Shown: in pieces, positions 1 to 10,105 of the stretch
Numbering within the stretch: the first letter of the stretch is position 1
How the letters are laid out: each line of letters opens with the position of its first letter
Notes under the pieces: model-generated
Databases searched by the model: none
What the model was told of the DNA's origin: nothing
Seen by the model: the letters and a program-made list of their open reading frames with translations, nothing else
Assembly: GCF_013371085.1 (NCBI RefSeq)
Contig: NZ_JABWCV010000003.1
Span: forward strand, 62,001 to 126,000
Direction of reading: 5' to 3'
Length of the DNA stretch: 64,000 nt
Source: Vreelandella maris
GTDB lineage: Bacteria; Pseudomonadota; Gammaproteobacteria; Pseudomonadales; Halomonadaceae
Made by a program: the position numbers and the translations under genes

Positions 1-964
1 AGTTGCGCGCCAAATAGTCCTGATCCTCTCGGGTCAGGCTGCCCACGATGCCGCAGTCGATGGCGATGTACTGCGGGTCTTCGGGGTTGTCACAGTTAAC
101 AAAGATATTGCCGGGGTGCATATCCGCGTGGAAGAAGTTGTCACGAAATACCTGGGTAAAGAAAAGCTCAACGCCGCGCTCTGCGAGCTTTTTAAGGTTC
201 GTGCCACGAGCAATTAGCGTGTCTAAATCGGCGACCGGTATGCCGCGAATGCGCTCTTGAACCATCACGTGGCGGCGGGTGAAGGGCCAATAGATGGTAG
301 GTACAAATAGCAGCGGTGAGTCTTTAAAGTTACGTTTAAGCTGCGAGGTGTTGGCGGCTTCTTTATAGAGATCCAGCTCATCAAACAACGTGGCTTCGTA
401 GTCGCGGATGACTTCCACCGGGCGCAAACGTCGCGCTTCGGGGATTTTGGAAAATAGCTTGGCGACTTGGTACATCAGCGCCATGTCCTGACGCATGACG
501 CGATCAATGCCGGGACGAATGATTTTTACCACTACGTCTTCACCGCCGTGCAGCCTTGCTGCGTGTACCTGGGCAATCGATGCAGAGGCGAGCGGTACGT
601 GGTCAAATTCAGCAAAGGCATCCGCCAGCGACATTTCCAGCTCTTTCTCGACGCGGGCAGCGGCAAGATCACCGGGAAAAGGCGGCACCTGATCCTGAAG
701 GCGCTTTAGCTCATCGGCGATATCTGCCGGTAGCAGGTCGCGGCGGGTCGAGAGCATCTGCCCGAATTTAATGAAAATTGGCCCTAGCGCCTCTAACGCC
801 AAGCGCAGGCGTTCACCCCGCGATCGCTTGCCGATCGGCACTAGGCGTAACGGTGAAAACCACAGCAGCGTCCGCAGCCACCAGGGCAAGCGTTCCAGCG
901 GCAGTAATGTGTCTAGCCGGTGGCGCGTGATTACCCAGCTAATCCGTAGCAGGCGCAGGCTCAT
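1..964 (-). CDS. ubiB: UbiB, ubiquinone biosynthesis atypical kinase (partial, 3' end off the window)
   Basis: UbiB is an atypical protein-kinase-like ATPase of the ABC1/ADCK family needed for aerobic ubiquinone synthesis at the inner membrane. Reading the minus strand from an ATG at 964 gives an open frame of about 321 codons that runs off the window start, so the C-terminal third to half (including any membrane anchors) is not seen; the family is usually near 540 residues. The signature KxGQ motif is present as KFGQMLSTR, followed by an alanine/serine-rich nucleotide loop ([12 protein letters not shown]), a VVVKI lysine region and a DMHPGNIF / IAIDCGIVG catalytic region. The start overlaps the ubiJ stop by 4 bp (ATGA), as expected for a ubiE-ubiJ-ubiB operon. 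Identification is very secure; only the end is unknown. Confidence 0.96.
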   Translation of the reverse strand, partial: MSLRLLRISWVITRHRLDTLLPLERLPWWLRTLLWFSPLRLVPIGKRSRGERLRLALEALGPIFIKFGQMLSTRRDLLPADIADELKRLQDQVPPFPGDLAAARVEKELEMSLADAFAEFDHVPLASASIAQVHAARLHGGEDVVVKIIRPGIDRVMRQDMALMYQVAKLFSKIPEARRLRPVEVIRDYEATLFDELDLYKEAANTSQLKRNFKDSPLLFVPTIYWPFTRRHVMVQERIRGIPVADLDTLIARGTNLKKLAERGVELFFTQVFRDNFFHADMHPGNIFVNCDNPEDPQYIAIDCGIVGSLTREDQDYLARN

Positions 965-1620
965 AGGCGTGGCTCCTGAGAGGCGCTCTGCGGTGGTTGC
1001 GTCAGCTTGCGCTGCAAGCGGTTAAAGCGCGCTTCCAGACGATCGGTGGCGATTTCCAGTTCGGTTAAGTGATCGCGCAGCACGTTGCGCTGTTGCTGTC
1101 CGGGTAGCAGGCGGGCTTCTTCAAAGACATATTCAGAAACATCCTGCATCAGTTCATCTTTGGCACGCAGCCCCCAACGAGCGGCGCGACGCACCCCTTC
1201 GGCCAGCGAGTGAGCGGGCATATCGCCAAGCCAGCGGGCCAGCTCGCTTTCCCAATCAATGTTTAAATCGAAAAGCAGCTCGCGGGTCGCTTCAAGCAGA
1301 TGGATGCGCCCACGCACGGCCAGTTTGCCATCGAACATTAGCCGCTCAATCGAGGCGCCGCTGATCCACTCTGAAAATGTTTCCGGAGTTAGCTCGACGA
1401 CCGCATCTACCTCGGTTTCATCAACACCTTCGCCACGCATCAGGTCTAAGCCTGCGTGGTGATAGTGGATCACAAGCTCAAGATGTGGCTGCTCCAGGCG
1501 TATAAGCAAACGGCTGCCCACCAGCGCTGCCAGCCGTGCGGGGGCTGCCGGGTCGCGGGCGAGTAGGGCATTGAGCGTGCGTTCACATCCGGCCAACAGC
1601 AGGGTCGGGGTTACCAGCAT
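961..1620 (-). CDS. ubiJ: UbiJ, ubiquinone biosynthesis accessory factor (SCP2 domain)
   Basis: UbiJ is a lipid-binding accessory protein of the Ubi complex that helps hold ubiquinone intermediates. The protein begins [20 protein letters not shown] and carries an SCP2 sterol-carrier-like fold over roughly residues 15-120, with a C-terminal helical, probably coiled-coil tail ([20 protein letters not shown]). I chose the ATG at 1620 because it is preceded by an AGAGG about 6 nt upstream and aligns with the start of known UbiJ proteins (219 residues). An in-frame ATG at 1680 would add 20 residues and overlap ubiE, which looks unlikely. It lies between ubiE and ubiB, the canonical order. Confidence 0.9.
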   Translation of the reverse strand: MLVTPTLLLAGCERTLNALLARDPAAPARLAALVGSRLLIRLEQPHLELVIHYHHAGLDLMRGEGVDETEVDAVVELTPETFSEWISGASIERLMFDGKLAVRGRIHLLEATRELLFDLNIDWESELARWLGDMPAHSLAEGVRRAARWGLRAKDELMQDVSEYVFEEARLLPGQQQRNVLRDHLTELEIATDRLEARFNRLQRKLTQPPQSASQEPRL

Positions 1621-1651
1621 GCTGGCCTCTGGGTCTGTAGCGTCTGAAGTC

Positions 1652-2407
1652 TCATAGCTTAATGCCGCGGTGTAGTGCAACGATACCGCCCGTCAGATTG
1701 GTGTACTCGACCCGCTCTAGCCCGGCAGCTTCCATCATGGCTTTGAGCGTTTCCTGGTCGGGGTGCATCCGAATCGACTCCGCCAAATAGCGGTAACTTT
1801 CGCCGTCCCCCGCCACCAGTTCGCCCATTTTGGGCAGCAGGCGGAAGGAGTACTCGTCGTAAGCCTTAGACAGCAAAGGATTGTTGGGTTTGGAGAACTC
1901 TAATACCAACAGGCGCCCACCAGGTTTAAGAACGCGCGCCATAGAGCGCAGCGCAGCGTCTTTGTCGGTGACATTGCGCAGCCCAAAAGCGATCGTAATG
2001 CAGTCGAAGCTATTATCGGGAAACGGCAGGTTTTCGGCATTGGCTTGAACGTACTCTACGTTGCCGCCGACGCCGTTATCCATCAGCTTGTCGCGGCCGA
2101 CTTTGAGCATCGAGGCGTTGATATCCGCCAGCACTACCTTGCCACGCGGGCCAACCAGGCGGGAAAACTTGAGGGTTAAGTCGCCCGTACCGCCAGCGAT
2201 ATCAAGCACGTGGTGGCCAGGGCGCACACCAGCGCGCTCAATAGTCATGCGTTTCCAAACCCGATGGATACCCATCGACATCAAGTCGTTCATTACGTCG
2301 TAGCGGGCGGCTACCGAGTGGAATACGTCAGCTACTCGTGACGCTTTCTCATCAACCGGTACTTCCTGGTAACCAAAATGAGTCGTGCGTTTTTCTGTGG
2401 GGCTCAT
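1652..2407 (-). CDS. ubiE: UbiE/MenG, demethylmenaquinone/ubiquinone C-methyltransferase
   Basis: SAM-dependent C-methyltransferase that methylates the benzoquinol ring in ubiquinone (and, where present, menaquinone) synthesis. The 251-residue protein matches the E. coli length. It shows the UbiE opening [23 protein letters not shown], the [17 protein letters not shown] block, the SAM-binding glycine motif [12 protein letters not shown], the ADINASML acidic loop and the late [12 protein letters not shown] motif. It is the first gene of a ubiE-ubiJ-ubiB unit on the minus strand; a GGAG lies upstream of the ATG. A weak sigma70-like promoter is visible about 90 bp upstream. Confidence 0.97.
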   Translation of the reverse strand: MSPTEKRTTHFGYQEVPVDEKASRVADVFHSVAARYDVMNDLMSMGIHRVWKRMTIERAGVRPGHHVLDIAGGTGDLTLKFSRLVGPRGKVVLADINASMLKVGRDKLMDNGVGGNVEYVQANAENLPFPDNSFDCITIAFGLRNVTDKDAALRSMARVLKPGGRLLVLEFSKPNNPLLSKAYDEYSFRLLPKMGELVAGDGESYRYLAESIRMHPDQETLKAMMEAAGLERVEYTNLTGGIVALHRGIKL

Positions 2408-2493
2408 TGGGCGGTAGCTCCCGAATTTTAGGCGATGGCAGATCGACCTTTGGTCTTTTGACTGAGGGCCGACGCGATTAAAAAGTTAGCGTC

Positions 2494-2523
2494 ATTGTAG
2501 CCTTGTCCGCCCTGGCTTGTCTG
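2494..2523 (-). promoter_or_regulatory. Candidate promoter for ubiE-ubiJ-ubiB
   Basis: On the minus strand a CAGACA hexamer and a TACAAT hexamer are separated by 18 bp, about 90 bp before the ubiE start. The -10 matches the sigma70 consensus at 5 of 6 positions and the -35 at 4 of 6. Pattern match only. Confidence 0.3.
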
Positions 2524-2568
2524 CCTAGCGTCCCTGCCTAGTTTGTTGCAGGGGTGTGAGTCATGCCA

Positions 2569-2952
2569 TCACAGTTGCTTGAATTGAATGCTGGCCGGCT
2601 CGCGCGAGGCACCGGCGTCTTCTAAGCGCTGTAAGTAATTGTTCCAGTAAGCTTCCTGGTGAGTAGCCAGATCGTATAAGTAGTTCCAGCTAAACAGCCC
2701 ACTGTCATGACCGTCGTCAAAGTGAAGCTTCAGCGCGTAGTTGCCTGCCTGGGTAATATTCTGCAGGCCGACATCTTTTTTACCTACCTGGAGAACGGCG
2801 GTGTCGCCACCGTGGCCGCGCACTTCGGCAGACGGCGAGTAGACGCGTAAAAACTCAACCGGGAGGCGAAAGCTCTCACCAGTGGCGTAGCCAAGTTCCA
2901 GCTCACGGGACTGCTTATGGTAGTGAACACGAGTGGGGGTAGGGGCGTTCAT
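2569..2952 (-). CDS. DUF971 protein (gamma-butyrobetaine hydroxylase-like N-terminal domain)
   Basis: Small 127-residue protein consisting of a single DUF971 domain, the fold that forms the N-terminal part of gamma-butyrobetaine hydroxylases and also occurs alone in proteobacteria. Visible family features are the opening YHKQSRELELGYATGESFRLPVEFLR (shown here only as a landmark; key residues are the F-LP-E-LR run), the VRGHGG block, and the motif NYALKLHFDDGHDSGLFSW near residues 85-105. A GAGG sits 8 nt before the ATG. It directly follows hslU on the same strand, an arrangement common in gammaproteobacteria such as Pseudomonas. Its biochemical role is not established; a link to iron-sulfur handling has been suggested for some homologues, which I cannot test here. 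Confidence 0.85.
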   Translation of the reverse strand: MNAPTPTRVHYHKQSRELELGYATGESFRLPVEFLRVYSPSAEVRGHGGDTAVLQVGKKDVGLQNITQAGNYALKLHFDDGHDSGLFSWNYLYDLATHQEAYWNNYLQRLEDAGASREPASIQFKQL

Positions 2953-2994
2953 GATGAGACCTCATGGCTAAGTGTCCATGGCTAAATGTCATAG

Positions 2995-3023
2995 CAGCAA
3001 GCCCGCGAAGAGCGGGCTTGCTG
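2995..3023 (-). terminator. Hairpin between hslU and the DUF971 gene
   Basis: A perfect 12-bp stem (2995-3006 paired with 3012-3023) with a 5-nt loop lies between the two genes. No T-run follows on either strand, so it may be an mRNA-processing or partial-termination site rather than a complete intrinsic terminator. Confidence 0.4.
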
Positions 3024-3064
3024 TTGCTGACGATACCAGCGCTGATAATAACCGCAGGCGCAAC

Positions 3065-4387
3065 TTACAAAATATACCGCGACAGGTCTTCGTCGACCGC
3101 CAGTTCGCCAAGCTGGGCATTGACGTAATCAGCGTCGATGACCAGCGGGCTCTCCATATCGCCGCCTTTGAAGGAGGCTTCTTCTAACAACCGCTCCATT
3201 ACCGTGTGCAGGCGGCGGGCGCCGATGTTTTCAGTGCCTTCATTGACCTGCCAAGAGATCTGCGCGATGCGCTCGATACCGTCGGGAGTAAACTCCACAT
3301 CAAGACCTTCTGTCGCCAGGAGCGCCTGATACTGCTTGGTCAGCGAGGCAGAGGGCTCGGTGAGGATGCGTTTGAAGTCGTTGGGCGTCAGTGCATCAAG
3401 CTCTACACGAATCGGCAGGCGGCCCTGTAACTCAGGAATAAGGTCGGACGGGCGCGATAGGTGGAAGGCGCCAGAAGCGATAAACAGAATGTGATCGGTT
3501 TTGACCATGCCGTACTTGGTCGAAACAGTAGAGCCTTCGATCAGCGGCAGCAGGTCGCGTTGAACGCCTTCGCGAGAGACTTCGCCGCCGCTGGATTGGC
3601 CGCTGCCCTTGGCCACCTTGTCGATCTCATCCAGGAAGACGATGCCGTGCTGCTCTACCGAGTAGACCGCGCGAGCCTTGATCTCTTCCTCGTTGACTAG
3701 CTTGCCAGCTTCTTCATCACGTAGCAGAACCAGCGCTTCTTTGACCGTTACGCGGCGATTCTCACGCTTCTGCTGACCCATGTTGGAGAACATGCTCTGC
3801 AGTTGGCTGGTCATCTCTTCCATGCCCGGCGGGGTCATGATATCGATGCCTTGGCCGTGAGAGGATATTTCAATATCGATCTCTTTATCGTCCAGTTGGC
3901 CTTCACGCAATTTTTTACGGAAGGACTGGCGAGTGCTGCCTTCTTCACGTGGCTTATCTTCCTGGCCACGGGGAGGCGGAAGAAGGGCATCTAGAACCCG
4001 ATCTTCGGCGGCATCCGCGGCACGGTTGCCAACTTCTTCTTTCGCCTGTTCGCGCACCATCTTAATCGCGGCTTCCATCAAGTCGCGAATAATCGACTCA
4101 ACGTCACGGCCAACATAGCCGACTTCGGTGAACTTGGTCGCTTCAACTTTAATAAACGGTGCTTTGGCCAGCTTGGCCAAACGGCGGGCAATCTCGGTTT
4201 TACCCACACCGGTGGGGCCAATCATCAGAATGTTCTTAGGCGTGACTTCTGGGCGCAAGTCGTCATCGAGCTGCATGCGGCGCCAGCGGTTACGCAGGGC
4301 GATTGCAACGGCGCGTTTAGCATCTTGCTGGCCAATAATGTACTGGTCTAGAGCGTGAACAATTTCGCGGGGTGTCATCTGAGTCAT
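3065..4387 (-). CDS. hslU: HslU, ATPase subunit of the HslVU (ClpYQ) protease
   Basis: AAA+ unfoldase that forms a hexameric cap on HslV and feeds it substrates in the cytoplasm. With the start at 4387 the protein is 440 residues and begins [20 protein letters not shown], matching the family. Walker A is GPTGVGKT at residues 57-64, Walker B is IVFLDEID, the pore motif GYVGRD is present, the I-domain insertion lies around residues 100-230, and the C-terminal DLSRYIL tail is the segment that docks into HslV. A longer frame starts at 4408, but AAAGG placed 8 nt before the 4387 ATG and family alignment favour the shorter form. It follows hslV by about 50 bp. Confidence 0.97.
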   Translation of the reverse strand: MTQMTPREIVHALDQYIIGQQDAKRAVAIALRNRWRRMQLDDDLRPEVTPKNILMIGPTGVGKTEIARRLAKLAKAPFIKVEATKFTEVGYVGRDVESIIRDLMEAAIKMVREQAKEEVGNRAADAAEDRVLDALLPPPRGQEDKPREEGSTRQSFRKKLREGQLDDKEIDIEISSHGQGIDIMTPPGMEEMTSQLQSMFSNMGQQKRENRRVTVKEALVLLRDEEAGKLVNEEEIKARAVYSVEQHGIVFLDEIDKVAKGSGQSSGGEVSREGVQRDLLPLIEGSTVSTKYGMVKTDHILFIASGAFHLSRPSDLIPELQGRLPIRVELDALTPNDFKRILTEPSASLTKQYQALLATEGLDVEFTPDGIERIAQISWQVNEGTENIGARRLHTVMERLLEEASFKGGDMESPLVIDADYVNAQLGELAVDEDLSRYIL

Positions 4388-4438
4388 ATAAGTAACCTTT
4401 GTGGGCAATGAGCGGCGTTTGCGAGTCGCGTAAAATGA

Positions 4439-4972
4439 TTAGCGACCGTCAATCGACAGCTCTTCGAGCGTCACGTGATGATTGGTAAACACACAGATAT
4501 CACCAGCGATCGCCAGCGATTTCTCAGTAATTTCACGCGCCGAAAGCTCGGTATTTTCTAACAGCGCTCGGGCGCTGGCTTGGGCGAAGTTGCCACCAGA
4601 GCCAATCGCAATAATGCCGCGCTCAGGCTCGACCACATCACCGTTACCGGTAATGATTAATGAGGCGCTATGGTCAGCCACGGCCAGCAGTGCTTCTAAA
4701 CGGCGCAGCGCCCGGTCGGTGCGCCAGTCTTTGGCGAGCTCGACAGCTGCTTTGGTGAGATGCCCTTGGTATTTTTCCAACTGCGCTTCAAAGCGCTCAA
4801 ATAGCGTGAACGCATCTGCGGTGCCACCGGCAAACCCGGCCAGTACTTTGCCGCGGTAGAGGCGGCGTACTTTGCTGGCGTTACCCTTCATTACGGTATT
4901 GCCCAGCGAAACTTGACCGTCGCCGGCGAGGGCGACCTGGTTACCACGACGAACGGAGACAATAGTGGTCAT
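4439..4972 (-). CDS. hslV: HslV, peptidase subunit of the HslVU protease
   Basis: Threonine peptidase related to the proteasome beta subunit; two hexameric rings form the proteolytic chamber of HslVU. The protein has 177 residues and begins [10 protein letters not shown]; removal of Met1 exposes the catalytic N-terminal threonine. Family blocks [40 protein letters not shown] and [18 protein letters not shown] are all seen. AAGGAG lies just before the start codon. The intrinsic terminator upstream separates it from the SPOR gene, so hslV-hslU probably has its own promoter in 4973-5074; I did not find a clear sigma32-type sequence there, but a CRP-like inverted repeat is present. Confidence 0.97.
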   Translation of the reverse strand: MTTIVSVRRGNQVALAGDGQVSLGNTVMKGNASKVRRLYRGKVLAGFAGGTADAFTLFERFEAQLEKYQGHLTKAAVELAKDWRTDRALRRLEALLAVADHSASLIITGNGDVVEPERGIIAIGSGGNFAQASARALLENTELSAREITEKSLAIAGDICVFTNHHVTLEELSIDGR

Positions 4973-5056
4973 GGAGATAACTCCTTGGTGGGAGGCGCGC
5001 TCCCGATGACTGGCAGATCACTTGCTCTTTAACATACTGCTTCTGGAAGCGACCAT

Positions 5057-5072
5057 TGTGTAAGCGTTCACA
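5057..5072. promoter_or_regulatory. CRP/Vfr-like inverted repeat upstream of hslV
   Basis: The plus strand reads TGTGT, six bases, TCACA, differing at one position from the TGTGA-N6-TCACA consensus of CRP-family regulators. It lies 85-100 bp before hslV and next to the terminator of the preceding gene. One isolated match; function is inferred. Confidence 0.2.
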
Positions 5073-5074
5073 AC

Positions 5075-5111
5075 AAAATGCGGGCGGCTGATAAAAAATC
5101 AACCGCCCGCA
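5075..5111 (-). terminator. Intrinsic terminator after the SPOR gene
   Basis: On the minus strand a 13-bp stem with a single mismatch (5098-5110 with 5080-5092) and a five-base loop is followed by ATTTTGTT. This fits a rho-independent terminator for the argS-SPOR transcript. Confidence 0.75.
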
Positions 5112-5131
5112 GGGTATTCAAGATGGGATTA

Positions 5132-5866
5132 TTAGTTCTGCAGCTGGATAAGTAGTGGTTCGATACCCTGGGTGTTCATTAAATCCTGAGCGCGGTTCAG
5201 CTCCCGGGTATCCTCGTAAGGCCCCACTTGAACACGGTGCCAGGTATTGCCATCCGCCTGGACTTCGCTAACTTCCGCCAACAGGCTTAAATTGCGCAGT
5301 CGGCCGCGCAGCTGTTCGGCGTCACTTGCCTCACGAAATGAAGCGGCTTGAAGCATATAGCGCCCGGGAGTGTTGGTAGCCGCTTCACTCTCCTGGGCTG
5401 CTGAAATCTGGTCTTCAGGCCGGGTGTTAGCGGCAATGACCTGGGCGATGGGGTCGTCGCTGGTCGAGCCAGAGGCGGTATCGCTCTCGGCCTCTTGCTG
5501 GGGAACTTCCGGGCGCACAACGCTTGACGGCAGCGTGACGCCAGGGGCAATGACCTCGGTTTCCGGCAGTAGTGTATAAAACTCAAAGGTCGGCATTGAT
5601 GGCTCAGCGGCCTCTTCGGTTTCCCGAGCCGCAGCGCGCTCCTCACTACCCGCGGGTTTGGGCAGAACCGTAGCCTGAGGCGCTTCGCTCTGCTCTTGCC
5701 AAGGCGCGGTGCCGTGCTGGTGTTGAGCCAAGAAAAAACCTGCCGCCATGCCGACCAAGCCCCATAGCCAACCAGGAAGGCGAAAGCCGCCACCAGAGCT
5801 ACGGGGGGATTTGCGCTGCGAAGTGGCTCCGCGGCGGGAGGCGGGCTTTTTACGCGGGCTAGCCAT
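5132..5866 (-). CDS. SPOR-domain membrane protein, FtsN-like
   Basis: The 244-residue protein has a very basic cytoplasmic N-terminus (residues 1-27), one membrane helix (about 30-48, RLPGWLWGLVGMAAGFFLA), a long low-complexity Glu/Pro/Ala-rich periplasmic linker, and a SPOR domain at about 168-244 (GRYMLQAASFREASDAEQL ... HRVQVGPYED). SPOR domains bind denuded glycan at the septum, so a role in cell division like FtsN is likely. The same slot next to argS and before hslV is held by ftsN-type genes in Pseudomonas and by ftsN in E. coli. The start follows the argS stop by 3 bp, with the ribosome site AGGAG inside the end of argS. The FtsN essential peptide cannot be identified by eye, so I leave the symbol blank. 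Confidence 0.88.
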   Translation of the reverse strand: MASPRKKPASRRGATSQRKSPRSSGGGFRLPGWLWGLVGMAAGFFLAQHQHGTAPWQEQSEAPQATVLPKPAGSEERAAARETEEAAEPSMPTFEFYTLLPETEVIAPGVTLPSSVVRPEVPQQEAESDTASGSTSDDPIAQVIAANTRPEDQISAAQESEAATNTPGRYMLQAASFREASDAEQLRGRLRNLSLLAEVSEVQADGNTWHRVQVGPYEDTRELNRAQDLMNTQGIEPLLIQLQN

Positions 5867-5869
5867 TGA

Positions 5870-7555
5870 TTACATCTCCTCTGGGGCGCTAACCCCCATT
5901 AAATCAAGCCCATTGCGCAGCACTTGACGGGTAGCGAGGCCAAGCGCCAAGCGCGTGTTGCGTAGGGTGTCGTCCTCAACCATTACCTTGACGGCGTTAT
6001 AGCAGGTGTGGAAATCGCCGGAAAGATCGAGCAAATACTGGGCAACCTGCTGTGGTTCGCGGTTTCTAGCAGCGGTCTCCACCACTTCAGGGAAGCGTGC
6101 CAAGCGGTTAAGAACGGCTTTTTCCTGATCGCTATCCAGCAGGGCTAGATTGGCTATGGCTAATGCATGATCAAACGGCTGGTCGGCATCCTGTGCTTTG
6201 CGCAGCATGCTGCATACCCGAGCGTGCGCGTATTGAATGTAATAAACCGGGTTGTCGTTCGACTGCGAGCGCGCCAGGTCGATATCAAAGGTGAGCTGGG
6301 AGTCAGCGCGGCGGGCGGCGAGGAAAAAACGCGTGGCATCGCGGCCGACTTCGTCGATCAAGTCGCGCACGGTGACATAGCTACCGGCGCGCTTGGAGAG
6401 TTTTACCTCGACGCCGGAGCGGGTGACCATCACCATCTGGTGGAGCACGTAGTCGGGCCAGCCTTTGGGAATGCCCACTTCCAGCGCCTGTAAACCAGCG
6501 CGCACACGGGTAACGGTGGAGTGGTGATCGGCACCCTGCTCGTTAATTACGGTTTTGAAGCCGCGCTGCCACTTGTCCAGGTGGTAGGCCACATCGGGTA
6601 GGAAGTAGGTGTAGCCACCGTCCTGTTTGCGCATCACGCGGTCTTTGTCATCACCGAAATCGGTGGTGCGCAGCCACATGGCGCCATCTTCTTCATAGGT
6701 GTGTCCAGCGTTTACCAGCTTCTCAACGGTGGCATCCACCTTGCCATCTTCGTAGAGCGACGACTCTAAGAAATAGACATCGAACTCTACACCAAAGGCT
6801 TTTAAGTCGAGATCCTGCTCACGGCGCAGCCACGCGACGGCAAACTCTTGTATCGCGTCCAGGTCGTCAGGATCTTTTTTGGCGGTGACTTCGCGGTCAT
6901 CGGCGCTGACCGTTTTACCTGCCAGGTAATCGTTGGCGACATCGACGATATACTCACCGCGATAGCCGTCTTCCGGCCAGCTGGCGTCGTCAGGGCCCAA
7001 GCCTTTTACACGCGCTTGTACCGAGCGGGCGAGGTTGGCGATCTGGGCACCTGCGTCGTTGTAGTAGAACTCGCGGGTCACGTCATAGCCGGTGGCTTCG
7101 AGCAGGCGGCATAAACAGTCACCAATCGCCGCGCCCCGGCCGTGGCCAACGTGCAGCGGGCCAGTGGGGTTGGCGGAAACGAACTCCACCTGCACTTTTT
7201 CACCCTTGCCGATCAGGCTGCGGCCAAAGGTATCGCCGCAGTCGAGTACTTGGGCAACGATTTGCGCCGCGGCATCGGCGGCAGCGAAAAAGTTGATAAA
7301 ACCGGGGCCCGCGATCTCGGTATTCTGGATCGCGTCGCTTTCGGGGAGCGCGGCCACCAGCATAGTGGCTAATTCACGCGGATTTTTGCCTGCCGGTTTG
7401 GCCAGCATCAGCGCTAGATTAGTGGCGTAATCGCCGTGGGCTTTGTCTTTGGTGGGGTCGACTTTGATCGTGGGTTGAAGGTCGTTCGGCAGCACGCCTT
7501 GGTGCTTGAGCGCAGTGATCGCGCCTTCGAGCAGAGAAACTATCGTGTCTTTCAT
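5870..7555 (-). CDS. argS: Arginyl-tRNA synthetase
   Basis: Class I aminoacyl-tRNA synthetase charging tRNA-Arg. The 561-residue protein has the ArgS-specific N-terminal domain (residues about 1-90), the HIGH-type signature in [13 protein letters not shown] (about 132-144), the KMSK-like loop replaced by KLSKRAG as is usual for many ArgS, and the all-helical DALR anticodon-binding domain at the C-terminus with the terminal [12 protein letters not shown]. Length agrees with the family. It precedes the SPOR gene with which it is nearly contiguous, so the two are probably cotranscribed. Confidence 0.98.
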   Translation of the reverse strand: MKDTIVSLLEGAITALKHQGVLPNDLQPTIKVDPTKDKAHGDYATNLALMLAKPAGKNPRELATMLVAALPESDAIQNTEIAGPGFINFFAAADAAAQIVAQVLDCGDTFGRSLIGKGEKVQVEFVSANPTGPLHVGHGRGAAIGDCLCRLLEATGYDVTREFYYNDAGAQIANLARSVQARVKGLGPDDASWPEDGYRGEYIVDVANDYLAGKTVSADDREVTAKKDPDDLDAIQEFAVAWLRREQDLDLKAFGVEFDVYFLESSLYEDGKVDATVEKLVNAGHTYEEDGAMWLRTTDFGDDKDRVMRKQDGGYTYFLPDVAYHLDKWQRGFKTVINEQGADHHSTVTRVRAGLQALEVGIPKGWPDYVLHQMVMVTRSGVEVKLSKRAGSYVTVRDLIDEVGRDATRFFLAARRADSQLTFDIDLARSQSNDNPVYYIQYAHARVCSMLRKAQDADQPFDHALAIANLALLDSDQEKAVLNRLARFPEVVETAARNREPQQVAQYLLDLSGDFHTCYNAVKVMVEDDTLRNTRLALGLATRQVLRNGLDLMGVSAPEEM

Positions 7556-7700
7556 TTAGGTATCCGGGTGTCGTCGGTGGCGGCGTGTGCTAACGCGCAG
7601 CTGTAAAGGTGCGTCGATAAAGCGGCTATTATCAGCAATTGAGCCGCAGTTTCAAAGCCGCGTGATGGTGAGCCCCTATTTATAAGAGAGCGTTTAGGGG

Positions 7701-9947
7701 TTAGGAGAGCGTTTGTGGGTCGATATCTATCGACCAGCGCACCTTGCGCGCCTCGCGATTCGCTTCCAACCACTGCACGAGCCAGCTGACGGCGGGGTGA
7801 AGTTGGCTACGCTTATCTGCCGCCAGCATGACATGTAAATGGTAACGGTTTTGACGTCTTTCCATCGGAGCGGGCACCGGCCCCAGACAGCGGGTCGCCA
7901 CACGGGACTCTTTGAGCCACTGGCGCAAGGCCTGGGCAGCCTGTTGCGCCATGGCTAAGGCGGCCTCCTCCTTGGGGCTTTCAATCCGAAGTAGCGCCAT
8001 AAAGCAGAACGGGGGCAGTTGAGCGATGCGTCGCTCTTCCAGCATGTTGCGCGCGAGCGCCCCGTAACCGTGTTCAGCCAACTGGCCCAAGTGAGGGTCG
8101 TCGGGGTGCAGGGTTTGCACCAGCACTCGACCTGGGTGAGCGGCACGCCCCGCTCGGCCCGCCACTTGTTCTAGCAACTGAGCGCTGTGTTCCAGCGCGC
8201 GAAAATCAGCGGCGTACAGCCCGCCGTCGGCATTTACGACCACCACCAACGTAACGTGGGGCAGGTGGTGTCCTTTGGCGAGCATTTGAGTGCCGACTAA
8301 GACGCACGGCTCACCGCGCTGAATCTCTTTCAGCACTTGCTCGAAGCTATCCTTTCGCCGCGTGCTGTCACGGTCAATGCGGTGGATGGTGGCCTTTGGA
8401 AACAGGGTCTGTAATGTCTCTTCTGTGCGTTCAGTGCCGCTACCTAGCGCGCGCAGGTCACCGCTGCCGCACTCGGGGCAAGCGTCCGGCAGGGCGCGGC
8501 GGCTATCGCAGTGATGGCAAGCCAGCAGGGCGGGCTGACGGTGCAGTGTCATGCGCGCGTCACACTGGTCGCACTCGGCCATCCAGCCGCAGGCGTGGCA
8601 GGCAAGCGTTGGGGCAAAGCCACGGCGGTTGATGAAGATCAGCACCTGTTTGCCCGCGCTTAAGGTGCTTTTGATCGCCTTAATTGCCCCCGGCAGCAAG
8701 CCGCCCTGGCGGCGCTGGTGGCGCAGGTCGATCAGTTCCAGCTTGGCCGGTGGGTGGCGGCTGGGGCGATGGGTCAGGCGTAGGTGTCGATAAGTACCGC
8801 TAAGCGCCTGGTGCAGGCTCTCTAAGGACGGCGTGGCGCTGCCCATTAGCAGCGGGATTTTATGGTAGTGCGCCCGAGCAACCGCAAGGTCGCGTGCGTG
8901 ATAGCGCAAACCGTCGTGCTGCTTGTAGGAGCCATCATGCTCCTCATCGACAATAATCGCGCCGGGGTTAGCCAATGGCGTGAAAATGGCCGAGCGAGTG
9001 CCGATGATAATCAGCGCCCGGCCGCTGGCGGCGGCTTCCCACACGTCTAAGCGCTCAGGGTCTGTGAGGCCCGAATGCAGCGCCACCACGGGCACGCGGA
9101 AACGGCTTCTGAAGCGGGCGAGGGTTTGCGGCGTTAAGCCAATTTCCGGCACCAGCACCAGCGACTGCTTACCCTTGGCGGCCACGGCTTCAATCAGCTG
9201 CAGATAGACTTCCGTTTTCCCACTGCCGGTGACGCCTTCGAGCAAGCAGGGGTGATAACCCTCTAGCTTTTCATGCAGCGCGGCCAGCGTCGTGGCCTGT
9301 TCACGGTTTAGGGGTAGCGCGGGAGTCGCGAGTAAGTTGCCACTTGGCGGCGTAGGTGCAGTGAGAATATGTTCCTGGCTAGTGGCCAAGCCTTTCTTCT
9401 CTAGCGCTAATAACTGGTCGCGAGCAAAGCCATGGGCGCTAACCGCACGACCGGGTAGGCCATGGGGGTGCTGGCGTAAAAGCGCATGCAGCTCTGCTTG
9501 CTTAGGCGCTCGGCTGAGGGTTTCCTGCGCGCCGTCACCTTGGGCCATCCAAAGTGTTTGTGTGCGACCGGCCATCGCGTGTCCCTGGCGTAGCCGCGCG
9601 GGCATGGCGTGGTGCAAGGTGTCGCCCAGGCTGTGCTGATAGTAGCGGGCGGCAAAGCGGCATAACCAGAGCCAGTCTGCGGGCAGCGGCGCGTCGTCCA
9701 GCGTCTCGCTGACCGCGCGCAATTGGCTGCGCGGCAGGTCGCTGTGGTCGGTAAGTTCCACGACCACACCGACGACTTCGCGGCGCCCAAAAGGCACCCG
9801 CACCCTCAGTCCCGGCTGCCAACCGCAAGCGGGAGTCACGTTAGACGGCAAGTAGTCGAACAGGCGCCGCAGCGGTGAGGGCAGCGCTATTTTAAGTATT
9901 TGGTTAAGCACTTGAGGCGGTATCCGCGAAGAAACAGAATCAGGCAA
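7701..9947 (-). CDS. priA: PriA, primosomal replication-restart helicase (TTG start)
   Basis: PriA is a 3'-5' DNA helicase that recognises stalled forks and reloads the replisome. The 748-residue protein has the N-terminal 3'BD, a winged-helix region, Walker A GVTGSGKTEVY, the DEEH box (VDEEHDGSYKQ), the zinc-binding cysteine cluster CHACGWMAECDQC / CHHCDSRRALPDACPEC, and helicase motifs V-VI (VGTQMLAKGHHLP, QVAGRAGRA). The best start is a TTG at 9947, preceded by GGAGG four nt upstream; no ATG occurs nearby in frame. It stands alone on the minus strand and is divergent from rpmE, the order seen in many gammaproteobacteria. The zinc cluster looks complete. Confidence 0.96.
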   Translation of the reverse strand: MPDSVSSRIPPQVLNQILKIALPSPLRRLFDYLPSNVTPACGWQPGLRVRVPFGRREVVGVVVELTDHSDLPRSQLRAVSETLDDAPLPADWLWLCRFAARYYQHSLGDTLHHAMPARLRQGHAMAGRTQTLWMAQGDGAQETLSRAPKQAELHALLRQHPHGLPGRAVSAHGFARDQLLALEKKGLATSQEHILTAPTPPSGNLLATPALPLNREQATTLAALHEKLEGYHPCLLEGVTGSGKTEVYLQLIEAVAAKGKQSLVLVPEIGLTPQTLARFRSRFRVPVVALHSGLTDPERLDVWEAAASGRALIIIGTRSAIFTPLANPGAIIVDEEHDGSYKQHDGLRYHARDLAVARAHYHKIPLLMGSATPSLESLHQALSGTYRHLRLTHRPSRHPPAKLELIDLRHQRRQGGLLPGAIKAIKSTLSAGKQVLIFINRRGFAPTLACHACGWMAECDQCDARMTLHRQPALLACHHCDSRRALPDACPECGSGDLRALGSGTERTEETLQTLFPKATIHRIDRDSTRRKDSFEQVLKEIQRGEPCVLVGTQMLAKGHHLPHVTLVVVVNADGGLYAADFRALEHSAQLLEQVAGRAGRAAHPGRVLVQTLHPDDPHLGQLAEHGYGALARNMLEERRIAQLPPFCFMALLRIESPKEEAALAMAQQAAQALRQWLKESRVATRCLGPVPAPMERRQNRYHLHVMLAADKRSQLHPAVSWLVQWLEANREARKVRWSIDIDPQTLS

Positions 9948-9976
9948 TTGGCCTCCGGCGTTAGTTTTGCTAGAAT
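9948..9976 (+). promoter_or_regulatory. Candidate sigma70 promoter for rpmE
   Basis: TTGGCC and TAGAAT are separated by exactly 17 bp on the plus strand, about 130 bp before rpmE. The -10 matches 5 of 6 consensus positions. The -35 abuts the priA start codon region, so priA and rpmE expression signals overlap here. Confidence 0.45.
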
Positions 9977-10105
9977 ATGCGACCGCTCAATCTTAGCGAT
10001 CTTATCGTAACGAAAGAGCGGCCAACCGGTTAGTAGTTTTTCCAAACCCGTATGCGGTGCCTGGCACGAGATCAGGTGGCGGCATATAGCTTCGTGAGGT
10101 TCGAG

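Noticed and set aside
4973..5074. Expected sigma32 heat-shock promoter for hslVU
   Set aside because: No CTTGAAA-like and CCCCAT-like pair at the proper spacing was found in the gap.
7552..7773. 73-residue minus-strand frame overlapping the priA 3' end and the argS upstream gap
   Set aside because: Out of frame over priA's conserved C-terminus and with no homology-like motif; the remainder is a plain 145-bp intergenic gap.
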